Origin: Bacillus niameyensis
GTDB taxonomy: Bacteria > Bacillota > Bacilli > Bacillales > Bacillaceae_C
Assembly: GCF_001375535.1 (NCBI RefSeq)
Contig: NZ_LN831197.1
Span: forward strand, 3,611,415 to 3,675,414
Length of the DNA stretch: 64,000 nucleotides
Direction: 5' to 3'
Part shown: piece after piece, positions 9,866 through 19,205 of the stretch
Numbering within the stretch: the stretch's first letter is position 1
Layout: every line of letters starts with the position of its first letter
Position numbers and translations under genes: made by a program
Notes under the pieces: generated by a model
The model's input: the letters and a program-made list of their open reading frames with translations, nothing else
Database searches by the model: none
Told to the model about the DNA's origin: nothing

Positions 9866-9954
9866 CTTCACTATTATTGGATGAATTATATGAATTCATC
9901 CATATCTTTGCTGAAACTATTACTCTAGCAAAACAAAAAACATTCGTTGAAAAG

Positions 9955-9979
9955 GTTTAGAAAATCTAGCAAGTGGTAT
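9955..9979 (+). promoter_or_regulatory. sigma-B promoter of gsiB
   Basis: GTTTAG (9955-9960), 13-bp spacer, TGGTAT (9974-9979); consensus is GTTTAA-N13/14-GGGTAT. Together with the well-known sigma-B control of gsiB this supports general-stress induction. Confidence 0.75.
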
Positions 9980-10014
9980 TTTTTATAGTACATCCAATGA
10001 AAGGGGTTATACAA

Positions 10015-10506
10015 ATGGCTGATAACAAGAAGATGTCCAATGAACAAGCAGGAAAACAAGGTGGAGAAGCTACTGCTGCAAATCATAGTAAGGAATTCTA
10101 TCAAGAAATTGGCCAAAAGGGTGGAGAAGCAACGGCTGAGAATCATGACAAGGAATTCTATCAGGAGATCGGTCAAAAAGGTGGAGAAGCAACGGCTGAA
10201 AATCATGATAAGGAATTTTATCAAGAGATCGGTCAAAAAGGTGGAGAAGCAACCGCCGAGAATCATGATAAGGAATTCTATCAAGAGATTGGTCGAAAAG
10301 GTGGAAAAGCAACCGCCGAGAATCATGATAAGGAATTTTATCAAGAGATCGGTCAAAAGGGTGGAGAAGCAACGGCTGAGAATCATGATAAGGAATTTTA
10401 TCAAGAGATCGGTCAAAAGGGTGGAGAAGCAACCGCTAAGAATCACGGTAAAGAGTTCTATCAGGAGAATGGTCAAAAAGGTGGAAGAAACAACAACAAT
10501 AGTTAA
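10015..10506 (+). CDS. gsiB: GsiB-type general stress protein with KGG repeats
   Basis: A 163-residue hydrophilic, LEA-like protein. After MADNKKMSNEQAGKQGG come seven tandem 20-residue repeats of the form HDKEFYQEIGQKGGEATAEN, the last one degenerate (NGQKGGRNNNN). Bacillus subtilis GsiB has the same start and repeat but is shorter (about 123 residues), so this copy is expanded. KGG proteins are induced by glucose, heat and salt stress through sigma-B and are thought to protect during desiccation. The 60-bp DNA repeat makes long spurious frames on both strands. ATG 10015 is preceded by AAAGGGG; a GTG-type start further upstream is not needed. A sigma-B promoter lies at 9955. Confidence 0.93.
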   Translation: MADNKKMSNEQAGKQGGEATAANHSKEFYQEIGQKGGEATAENHDKEFYQEIGQKGGEATAENHDKEFYQEIGQKGGEATAENHDKEFYQEIGRKGGKATAENHDKEFYQEIGQKGGEATAENHDKEFYQEIGQKGGEATAKNHGKEFYQENGQKGGRNNNNS

Positions 10507-10516
10507 ATTGGAATTG

Positions 10517-10548
10517 GATAGAGGGATGCCCGGCAGCATCTCTCTATC
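10517..10548 (+). terminator. stem-loop after gsiB
   Basis: GATAGAGGGATGC / GCATCTCTCTATC, 13 bp with one mismatch and a 6-nt loop. There is no strong T-run, so read-through into the next small gene is likely. Confidence 0.5.
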
Positions 10549-10649
10549 AGAATACTTATCTAGTAACATTATTATAAACAATTCTGCTGCAAAATAAAAG
10601 CAAGATATACAGTTATTTATATAGTCCCAAACAGGGAGTGATATAAACT

Positions 10650-10793
10650 ATGCTTTGGACAATTATAGTGACATTATTTGTTTTATGGATTTTAGGGTTC
10701 TCTTTAAAAATAGGCGGTGGGCTGATCCATTTATTATTAGTTGTCGCGCTCATTGCTTTGATTATAAGGTTAGTGACTGGGAGAAGACCTTAG
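10650..10793 (+). CDS. 47-residue membrane protein, Lmo0937 family
   Basis: Too short for ordinary gene finders: MLWTIIVTLFVLWILGFSL, then a conserved GGGLIHLLLVVALIALIIRL second helix and a basic end GRRP. This two-helix pattern is that of the Lmo0937/DUF5670 family common in Firmicutes, of unknown role and often stress-linked. GGGAGTG precedes the ATG at a good distance. It lies about 143 bp after gsiB, possibly on the same sigma-B transcript, and is closed by a terminator at 10805. Confidence 0.8.
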   Translation: MLWTIIVTLFVLWILGFSLKIGGGLIHLLLVVALIALIIRLVTGRRP

Positions 10794-10804
10794 CGGAACT
10801 TCCA

Positions 10805-10845
10805 CAGTGAGATTCTACAATGGGTAGTTTCTCACTGTTTTTCTA
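10805..10845 (+). terminator. terminator after the 47-residue membrane protein
   Basis: Perfect 8-bp stem CAGTGAGA/TCTCACTG followed by TTTTTCT. Confidence 0.75.
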
Positions 10846-10904
10846 ACGTACGGGAAAAAGAGACAGAAAGTGTTTTTGACACATTCGTTATTCTGCATTA
10901 TTAA

Positions 10905-10931
10905 GGCGTTGCAACATGATGTTGCAACGCC
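10905..10931. repeat. 27-bp perfect palindrome
   Basis: GGCGTTGCAACAT, one central G, then its exact complement. It lies between convergent genes and could act as a bidirectional stop or a protein site; there is no T-run. Confidence 0.6.
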
Positions 10932-10942
10932 ATTTATCAATT

Positions 10943-10984
10943 AGTGGGGAGGAAGGGAGGGCTCCCCGCTGATTGAAGTTTCAC
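10943..10984. repeat. dispersed palindromic element end
   Basis: AGTGGGGAG/CTCCCCGCT hairpin followed by GATTGAAGTTTCAC. The same CCCC(A/G)CTGATTGAAGTTTC segment recurs at 31018-31035 and, inverted, at 44475-44500. It lies immediately after the stop of the YflT-family gene. Confidence 0.55.
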
Positions 10985-11323
10985 TTATCTGATTACACTA
11001 GGCTCTGTTATGATTAGCAGTATTTTTCCACGATCTAATTTTTCCTCGAGTTCATTTGCTTCAAGTTGGGAAAAACCGAGTTCTTTAAACTTACTACGCA
11101 GCTCGTCGCCCTGTGTCTTGAAGACATTGCCAACAGCTGTTAAGAGACCTTCCTCTTGTATTCCCACTGTGTTCGCACCTGTATTTTCAGCTACTCGCTC
11201 TGTACGGTCTTCATCGTGAGAAATTACATAGAGATTTTCCTTTGCAATTCCTTTTCGAGATTGTGCTATTACTTCTTCCATTAAAACTTTCTCATCTGCG
11301 AATTCTTTTACAAAAGGTTTCAA
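10985..11323 (-). CDS. YflT/GSP17M-family general stress protein
   Basis: A 112-residue protein with the N-terminal fold of the heat/general stress family YflT (MKPFVKEF, then LYVISHDEDRTERVAENTGA and GLLTAVGNVFKTQGDEL). These small acidic proteins are sigma-B dependent in Bacillus; their molecular role is unknown. The start codon is TTG at 11323, preceded by AGGAGG with an 8-nt gap. A sigma-B promoter lies at 11368-11392. The stop abuts a dispersed palindrome. Confidence 0.88.
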   Translation of the reverse strand: MKPFVKEFADEKVLMEEVIAQSRKGIAKENLYVISHDEDRTERVAENTGANTVGIQEEGLLTAVGNVFKTQGDELRSKFKELGFSQLEANELEEKLDRGKILLIITEPSVIR

Positions 11324-11367
11324 CGTAAATTCCTCCTAAACTAGTAGTAGGTGCTTCTAGTTTATTT

Positions 11368-11392
11368 ATTCCCGTTCATAGGAAAAATAAAC
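11368..11392 (-). promoter_or_regulatory. sigma-B promoter of the YflT-family gene
   Basis: Reading on the minus strand: GTTTAT, 13-bp spacer, GGGAAT; each box is 5 of 6 to consensus. Confidence 0.7.
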
Positions 11393-11428
11393 TTTAGCTT
11401 TTACTAGGTTAGTAGAAATAGAAGATCA

Positions 11429-11767
11429 CTATATCTTTTTGACAAACTCGGATTTAAGATTCATTGCTCCGAATCCCGCGATCTTGCATTCAATATTATG
11501 ATCACCTTCAACAAGACGGATATTTTTAATATTGGTCCCTTGCTTCAAAACAGAAGAGCTTCCTTTAACTTTTAAATCTTTAATAATCGTAATGGTGTCC
11601 CCATCTGTTAATGTATTCCCGTGAGCGTCCTTTACTATGTTTTGTTCTTCAACGCTTTCACTTTCTGAACTGCTCCACTCATGACCACATTCTGGGCAAA
11701 CAAAAAGTGACCTATCCTCATATGCATATTCAGAATTGCATTTTGGACAATTTGGTATGTTTGTCAT
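11429..11767 (-). CDS. yjdM: YjdM (PhnA-type) zinc-ribbon protein
   Basis: A 112-residue protein with an N-terminal zinc ribbon CPKC...CPECGHEW (residues ~8-30) and the C-terminal PhnA domain ([27 protein letters not shown], ending [14 protein letters not shown]). Older annotations call it alkylphosphonate utilisation protein, but no phosphonate genes are nearby and the role is unproven. GGGGGAAGGA precedes the ATG, and TATAAT occurs about 50 bp upstream. It reads away from the giant repeat array. Confidence 0.92.
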   Translation of the reverse strand: MTNIPNCPKCNSEYAYEDRSLFVCPECGHEWSSSESESVEEQNIVKDAHGNTLTDGDTITIIKDLKVKGSSSVLKQGTNIKNIRLVEGDHNIECKIAGFGAMNLKSEFVKKI

Positions 11768-11978
11768 TTTCCTTCCCCCGTTTCTAAGACTATGTATTAA
11801 ACAAGATTATACCATTTAAAATGGTGGGTGGCTGTGGAATTAATAAAGTCCAAGTAGAGGTCGCTATACTGGACAAATCTGCCCCTCTATTTTACTTGAA
11901 CTTTTTTGTCCAAGTGTGTTTTCCTGTGCCATATAAAAAACTGCTCCGCATAATTGTAGTCCACTGAAAAAGCTCGTG

Positions 11979-14900
11979 TCATGTCCCGTACGCCTTCTTT
12001 TTTCCCTTGAATGGGACATGATGAGTGTTATCAAAGCCCGATCGCCTCCTTTTTTCCCTTGAATGGGACGTGATAAGTGTAGTCATGTCCCGTACGCCAC
12101 CTTTTTTTCCTTGAATGGGACGTGATGAGTGTTATCAAAGCCCGATCGCCATCTTATTTCCCTTGAATGAGACGTGATGAGTGTTATCAAAGCCCGATCG
12201 CCATCTTTTTTTCCTTGAATGGGACGTGATAAGTGTTATCAAAGCCCATTCGCCATCTTTTTTCCCTTGAATGGGACGTGATGAGCGTTATCAAAGCCCG
12301 ATCGCCTCCTTTTTATCCTTGAATGGGACATGATAAGTGTTATCAAAGCCCGATCGCCATCTTATTTCCCTTGAATGGGACGTGATGAATGTTGTCATGT
12401 CCCGTACGCCACCTTTTTTTCCTTGAACGGGACATGATGAGTGTTGTCATGTCCCGTTCGCCAGCTTTTTTCCCTTGAATGGGACATGATGAGTGTAGTC
12501 ATGTCCCGATCGCCACCTTTTTTTCCTTGAATGGGACGTGATAAGTGTTATCAAAGCCCATTCGCCAGCTTTTTTCCCTTGAATGGGACATGATGAGTGT
12601 TATCAAAGCCCGATCGCCATCTTTTTTGGCTTGAAGGGGACATGATGAGTGTTATCAAAGCCCGATCGCCATCTTTTTTTCCTTGAATGGGACGTGATAA
12701 GTGTTATCAAAGCCCGATCGCCATCTTTTTTTCCTTGAATGGGACGTGATAAGTGTTATCAAAGCCCGATCGCCATCTTTTTTGGCTTGAAGGGGACATG
12801 ATGAGTGTTATCAAAGCCCGATCGCCATCTTTTTTTCCTTGAATGGGACGTGATAAGTGTTATCAAAGCCCATTCGCCATCTTTTTTCCCTTGAATGGGA
12901 CGTGATGAGCGTTATCAAAGCCCGATCGCCATCTTTTTATCCTTGAATGGGACATGATAAGTGTTATCAAAGCCCGATCGCCATCTTATTTCCCTTGAAT
13001 GGGACGTGATGAATGTTGTCATGTCCCGTACGCCACCTTTTTTTCCTTGAACGGGACATGATGAGTGTTGTCATGTCCCGTTCGCCAGCTTTTTTCCCTT
13101 GAATGGGACATGATGAGTGTAGTCATGTCCCGATCGCCACCTTTTTTTCCTTGAATGGGACGTGATAAGTGTTATCAAAGCCCATTCGCCAGCTTTTTTC
13201 CCTTGAATGGGACATGATGAGTGTTATCAAAGCCCGATCGCCATCTTTTTTGGCTTGAAGGGGACATGATGAGTGTTATCAAAGCCCGATCGCCATCTTT
13301 TTTTCCTTGAATGGGACGTGATAAGTGTTATCAAAGCCCGATCGCCATCTTTTTTTCCTTGAATGGGACGTGATAAGTGTTATCAAAGCCCGATCGCCAT
13401 CTTTTTTGGCTTGAAGGGGACATGATGAGTGTTATCAAAGCCCGATCGCCATCTTTTTTTCCTTGAATGGGACGTGATAAGTGTTATCAAAGCCCATTCG
13501 CCATCTTTTTTCCCTTGAATGGGACGTGATGAGCGTTATCAAAGCCCGATCGCCATCTTTTTATCCTTGAATGGGACATGATAAGTGTTATCAAAGCCCG
13601 ATCGCCATCTTATTTCCCTTGAATGGGACGTGATGAATGTTGTCATGTCCCGTACGCCACCTTTTTTTCCTTGAACGGGACATGATGAGTGTTGTCATGT
13701 CCCGTTCGCCAGCTTTTTTCCCTTGAATGGGACATGATGAGTGTAGTCATGTCCCGATCGCCACCTTTTTTTCCTTGAATGGGACGTGATAAGTGTTATC
13801 AAAGCCCATTCGCCAGCTTTTTTCCCTTGAATGGGACATGATGAGTGTTATCAAAGCCCGATCGCCATCTTTTTTGGCTTGAAGGGGACATGATGAGTGT
13901 TATCAAAGCCCGATCGCCATCTTTTTTTCCTTGAATGGGACGTGATAAGTGTTATCAAAGCCCGATCGCCATCTTTTTTTCCTTGAATGGGACGTGATAA
14001 GTGTTATCAAAGCCCGATCGCCATCTTTTTTGGCTTGAAGGGGACATGATGAGTGTTATCAAAGCCCGATCGCCATCTTTTTTTCCTTGAATGGGACGTG
14101 ATAAGTGTTATCAAAGCCCATTCGCCATCTTTTTTCCCTTGAATGGGACGTGATGAGCGTTATCAAAGCCCGATCGCCATCTTTTTATCCTTGAATGGGA
14201 CATGATAAGTGTTATCAAAGCCCGATCGCCATCTTATTTCCCTTGAATGGGACGTGATGAATGTTGTCATGTCCCGTACGCCACCTTTTTTTCCTTGAAC
14301 GGGACATGATGAGTGTTGTCATGTCCCGTTCGCCAGCTTTTTTCCCTTGAATGGGACATGATGAGTGTAGTCATGTCCCGATCGCCACCTTTTTTTCCTT
14401 GAATGGGACGTGATAAGTGTTATCAAAGCCCATTCGCCAGCTTTTTTCCCTTGAATGGGACATGATGAGTGTTATCAAAGCCCGATCGCCATCTTTTTTG
14501 GCTTGAAGGGGACATGATGAGTGTTATCAAAGCCCGATCGCCATCTTTTTTTCCTTGAATGGGACGTGATAAGTGTTATCAAAGCCCGATCGCCATCTTT
14601 TTTTCCTTGAATGGGACGTGATAAGTGTTATCAAAGCCCGATCGCCATCTTTTTTGGCTTGAAGGGGACATGATGAGTGTTATCAAAGCCCGATCGCCAT
14701 CTTTTTTTCCTTGAATGGGACGTGATAAGTGTTATCAAAGCCCATTCGCCATCTTTTTTCCCTTGAATGGGACGTGATGAGCGTTATCAAAGCCCGATCG
14801 CCATCTTTTTATCCTTGAATGGGACATGATAAGTGTTATCAAAGCCCGATCGCCATCTTATTTCCCTTGAATGGGACGTGATGAATGTTGTCATGTCCCG

Positions 14901-17900
14901 TACGCCACCTTTTTTTCCTTGAACGGGACATGATGAGTGTTGTCATGTCCCGTTCGCCAGCTTTTTTCCCTTGAATGGGACATGATGAGTGTAGTCATGT
15001 CCCGATCGCCACCTTTTTTTCCTTGAATGGGACGTGATAAGTGTTATCAAAGCCCATTCGCCAGCTTTTTTCCCTTGAATGGGACATGATGAGTGTTATC
15101 AAAGCCCGATCGCCATCTTTTTTGGCTTGAAGGGGACATGATGAGTGTTATCAAAGCCCGATCGCCATCTTTTTTTCCTTGAATGGGACGTGATAAGTGT
15201 TATCAAAGCCCGATCGCCATCTTTTTTTCCTTGAATGGGACGTGATAAGTGTTATCAAAGCCCGATCGCCATCTTTTTTGGCTTGAAGGGGACATGATGA
15301 GTGTTATCAAAGCCCGATCGCCATCTTTTTTTCCTTGAATGGGACGTGATAAGTGTTATCAAAGCCCATTCGCCATCTTTTTTCCCTTGAATGGGACGTG
15401 ATGAGCGTTATCAAAGCCCGATCGCCATCTTTTTATCCTTGAATGGGACATGATAAGTGTTATCAAAGCCCGATCGCCATCTTATTTCCCTTGAATGGGA
15501 CGTGATGAATGTTGTCATGTCCCGTACGCCACCTTTTTTTCCTTGAACGGGACATGATGAGTGTTGTCATGTCCCGTTCGCCAGCTTTTTTCCCTTGAAT
15601 GGGACATGATGAGTGTAGTCATGTCCCGATCGCCACCTTTTTTTCCTTGAATGGGACGTGATAAGTGTTATCAAAGCCCATTCGCCAGCTTTTTTCCCTT
15701 GAATGGGACATGATGAGTGTTATCAAAGCCCGATCGCCATCTTTTTTGGCTTGAAGGGGACATGATGAGTGTTATCAAAGCCCGATCGCCATCTTTTTTT
15801 CCTTGAATGGGACGTGATAAGTGTTATCAAAGCCCGATCGCCATCTTTTTTTCCTTGAATGGGACGTGATAAGTGTTATCAAAGCCCGATCGCCATCTTT
15901 TTTGGCTTGAAGGGGACATGATGAGTGTTATCAAAGCCCGATCGCCATCTTTTTTTCCTTGAATGGGACGTGATAAGTGTTATCAAAGCCCATTCGCCAT
16001 CTTTTTTCCCTTGAATGGGACGTGATGAGCGTTATCAAAGCCCGATCGCCATCTTTTTATCCTTGAATGGGACATGATAAGTGTTATCAAAGCCCGATCG
16101 CCATCTTATTTCCCTTGAATGGGACGTGATGAATGTTGTCATGTCCCGTACGCCACCTTTTTTTCCTTGAACGGGACATGATGAGTGTTGTCATGTCCCG
16201 TTCGCCAGCTTTTTTCCCTTGAATGGGACATGATGAGTGTAGTCATGTCCCGATCGCCACCTTTTTTTCCTTGAATGGGACGTGATAAGTGTTATCAAAG
16301 CCCATTCGCCAGCTTTTTTCCCTTGAATGGGACATGATGAGTGTTATCAAAGCCCGATCGCCATCTTTTTTGGCTTGAAGGGGACATGATGAGTGTTATC
16401 AAAGCCCGATCGCCATCTTTTTTTCCTTGAATGGGACGTGATAAGTGTTATCAAAGCCCGATCGCCATCTTTTTTTCCTTGAATGGGACGTGATAAGTGT
16501 TATCAAAGCCCGATCGCCATCTTTTTTGGCTTGAAGGGGACATGATGAGTGTTATCAAAGCCCGATCGCCATCTTTTTTTCCTTGAATGGGACGTGATAA
16601 GTGTTATCAAAGCCCATTCGCCATCTTTTTTCCCTTGAATGGGACGTGATGAGCGTTATCAAAGCCCGATCGCCATCTTTTTATCCTTGAATGGGACATG
16701 ATAAGTGTTATCAAAGCCCGATCGCCATCTTATTTCCCTTGAATGGGACGTGATGAATGTTGTCATGTCCCGTACGCCACCTTTTTTTCCTTGAACGGGA
16801 CATGATGAGTGTTGTCATGTCCCGTTCGCCAGCTTTTTTCCCTTGAATGGGACATGATGAGTGTAGTCATGTCCCGATCGCCACCTTTTTTTCCTTGAAT
16901 GGGACGTGATAAGTGTTATCAAAGCCCATTCGCCAGCTTTTTTCCCTTGAATGGGACATGATGAGTGTTATCAAAGCCCGATCGCCATCTTTTTTGGCTT
17001 GAAGGGGACATGATGAGTGTTATCAAAGCCCGATCGCCATCTTTTTTTCCTTGAATGGGACGTGATAAGTGTTATCAAAGCCCGATCGCCATCTTTTTTT
17101 CCTTGAATGGGACGTGATAAGTGTTATCAAAGCCCGATCGCCATCTTTTTTGGCTTGAAGGGGACATGATGAGTGTTATCAAAGCCCGATCGCCATCTTT
17201 TTTTCCTTGAATGGGACGTGATAAGTGTTATCAAAGCCCATTCGCCATCTTTTTTCCCTTGAATGGGACGTGATGAGCGTTATCAAAGCCCGATCGCCAT
17301 CTTTTTATCCTTGAATGGGACATGATAAGTGTTATCAAAGCCCGATCGCCATCTTATTTCCCTTGAATGGGACGTGATGAATGTTGTCATGTCCCGTACG
17401 CCACCTTTTTTTCCTTGAACGGGACATGATGAGTGTTGTCATGTCCCGTTCGCCAGCTTTTTTCCCTTGAATGGGACATGATGAGTGTAGTCATGTCCCG
17501 ATCGCCACCTTTTTTTCCTTGAATGGGACGTGATAAGTGTTATCAAAGCCCATTCGCCAGCTTTTTTCCCTTGAATGGGACATGATGAGTGTTATCAAAG
17601 CCCGATCGCCATCTTTTTTGGCTTGAAGGGGACATGATGAGTGTTATCAAAGCCCGATCGCCATCTTTTTTTCCTTGAATGGGACGTGATAAGTGTTATC
17701 AAAGCCCGATCGCCATCTTTTTTTCCTTGAATGGGACGTGATAAGTGTTATCAAAGCCCGATCGCCATCTTTTTTGGCTTGAAGGGGACATGATGAGTGT
17801 TATCAAAGCCCGATCGCCATCTTTTTTTCCTTGAATGGGACGTGATAAGTGTTATCAAAGCCCATTCGCCATCTTTTTTCCCTTGAATGGGACGTGATGA

Positions 17901-18160
17901 GCGTTATCAAAGCCCGATCGCCATCTTTTTATCCTTGAATGGGACATGGTAAGTGTTATCAAAGCCCGATCGCCATCTTTTTTCCCTTGAATGGGACGTG
18001 ATGAGCGTTATCAAAGCCCGATCGCCACCTTTTTTTCCTTGAATGGGACATGATGAGTGTTATCAAAGCCCGATCGCCACCTTTTTTGCCTTGAATGGGA
18101 CGTGATGAGTGTTATCAAAGCCCATTCGCCATCTTTTTATCCACGAATGAGACATGAAAA
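11979..18160. repeat. giant 52-bp satellite array with 624-bp higher-order repeats (array B)
   Basis: Tandem 52-bp monomers fill about 6.2 kb. The anchor CCC starts at 11985 and at 18121, a distance of exactly 118 x 52, so there is no net indel. From about 12170 to 17985 the monomers are ordered in a 12-mer of 624 bp: the marker CCCATTCGCCAGC occurs at 12557, 13181, 13805, 14429, 15053, 15677, 16301, 16925 and 17549. Each monomer has a dyad (GGGACATGA-N9-TCATGTCCC or a weaker variant ending ATCAAAGCCC), the core CGATCGCC and a T5-T7 tract. There is no coding frame of useful length. It lies between divergent genes, so it is not a shared 3' end. Confidence 0.97.
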
Positions 18161-18239
18161 AAGGTGGCAAAGACATAAATGGATTGATTCTTTTATAAAA
18201 TTCAATGAAAGGGATGAAATAAGAAGGGGTGAGGGCTCT

Positions 18240-19007
18240 GTGAAATTTGGCTGTTGCGCTGCGATCGAATACAGTGAACATGTTCGTCAAGCAGGATTTG
18301 ACTTCATGGAATGTACAGTCGTTTCTTTAGTTCCTGAAAAGGGGAAGTATGAATTTGCGGAGATTTTTCGAAAGTATAAAGCAAGTCCTTTACCTGTTGA
18401 AGCTTGTAATGTGCTTCTACCGGGAGATATGAGGATCGTTGGAGAACAGATAAATGAAGACCGAATAAAATCTTATTTAGAATGTGCATTGAACCGAGTT
18501 CATCAAATTGGAGCTCAAGTCGTAGTATTTGGAAGTGGTAAAGCTCGCTCCGTTCCCACTGGTTTTTCGCGTGAAAAAGGAGAGGAGCAAATCTTACAAT
18601 TCCTTGAAACTGCAGCCAATTATGCTCAGCCATTAGGTATTACGATTGTCATTGAGCCATTAAACAAAAAAGAATCAAATCTTATTAATACAGTGGAAGA
18701 AGCGCAAATGTATGCTGAAAAAGTGAATCGTCCTTCTATTCAAGTGCTTGCGGATTTTTATCATATGATGGAAGAAAATGAACCATTAAATCATTTGATT
18801 ACCGCTAAAAAATACCTTCATCATATTCACGTAGCGGATACAGGCCGGACAGCACCTGGACAAGGTTCCTATCCATATGCGGATTTTATCAGGACTTTAA
18901 AAGCAGCCAATTATAATGAGCGAGTATCGATTGAGTGTGGATGGGGGCATTTTGAAGATGAAATTGTCAATGCCCGCGAATTTTTGCGCCGCCAATTTGG
19001 AGAATAG
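18240..19007 (+). CDS. sugar phosphate isomerase/epimerase, TIM barrel (AP endonuclease 2 family)
   Basis: About 255 residues with the fold of xylose-isomerase-like and endonuclease IV-like enzymes: VKFGCCAAIEYSEHVRQAGFD at the start, GAQVVVFGSGKARS, IVIEPLNKKESN (metal-binding Glu), LADFYHM, HHIHVADTGR and RVSIECGWG (second Glu). The substrate cannot be told. GTG 18240 is chosen because GAGGG lies just upstream and the homologous core begins there; the frame runs back into the satellite array, which is not coding. The gene is single, followed by a palindrome at 19011. Confidence 0.85.
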   Translation: MKFGCCAAIEYSEHVRQAGFDFMECTVVSLVPEKGKYEFAEIFRKYKASPLPVEACNVLLPGDMRIVGEQINEDRIKSYLECALNRVHQIGAQVVVFGSGKARSVPTGFSREKGEEQILQFLETAANYAQPLGITIVIEPLNKKESNLINTVEEAQMYAEKVNRPSIQVLADFYHMMEENEPLNHLITAKKYLHHIHVADTGRTAPGQGSYPYADFIRTLKAANYNERVSIECGWGHFEDEIVNAREFLRRQFGE

Positions 19008-19010
19008 TCT

Positions 19011-19043
19011 GTAGTGCCAGGGGCAGATACTACCTGGCACTAC
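19011..19043. repeat. GTGCCAGG-type palindrome
   Basis: GTAGTGCCAGG and its exact complement CCTGGCACTAC around an 11-nt loop. It belongs to the dispersed family with GTGCC(A/T)GGCAC cores also at 35876, 49451, 55885, 55940 and 63054. Confidence 0.6.
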
Positions 19044-19070
19044 ACTAGTCTCATTTAAAATGTGGACAAT

Positions 19071-19155
19071 TTGTGATATATATCACAAATTTATTGATTT
19101 TAAAAACAACCGCGTTTATACTTAGTTCATGAAGTTGAATGTGATCTAATTCACA
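19071..19155 (+). promoter_or_regulatory. nox promoter with two TGTGA-N6-TCACA palindromes
   Basis: TTGTGATATATATCACAA at 19071-19088 and TGTGATCTAATTCACA at 19140-19155 both fit the Fnr/CRP-type TGTGA-N6-TCACA; the first also resembles a Rex box (TTGTGA-N6-TCACAA). Between them lie TTGATT (19094-19099), a 17-bp spacer and TATACT (19117-19122), so the first palindrome is centred near -50 and the second near +18. A weaker third copy lies at 19162-19177. Confidence 0.7.
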
Positions 19156-19205
19156 TATTAATGTGTAACTCTTCACAAATCCAAACATCGAAGGAGTCTT
19201 TACTC

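Noticed and set aside
9925..10581. Long minus-strand and second plus-strand frames across gsiB
   Set aside because: They arise because the 60-bp coding repeat is open in several frames; composition and start signals favour only the GsiB frame.
10543..10649. Sigma-B promoter for the 47-residue membrane protein
   Set aside because: No GTTTAA/GGGTAT pair with acceptable spacing could be found; read-through from gsiB is more likely.
11979..18160. CRISPR array
   Set aside because: The units are contiguous with no unique spacers of constant length; variation is by substitutions in a 12-mer order. No cas genes are present.
11979..18160. Array monomers as intrinsic terminators
   Set aside because: The T-tract lies about 10 nt after the stem rather than directly behind it, many monomers have weak stems, and the array lies upstream of both flanking genes.
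18057..18239. Coding start of the TIM-barrel gene inside the satellite array
   Set aside because: The extra 61 codons translate repeat DNA, lack a ribosome site, and the conserved protein begins at GTG 18240.
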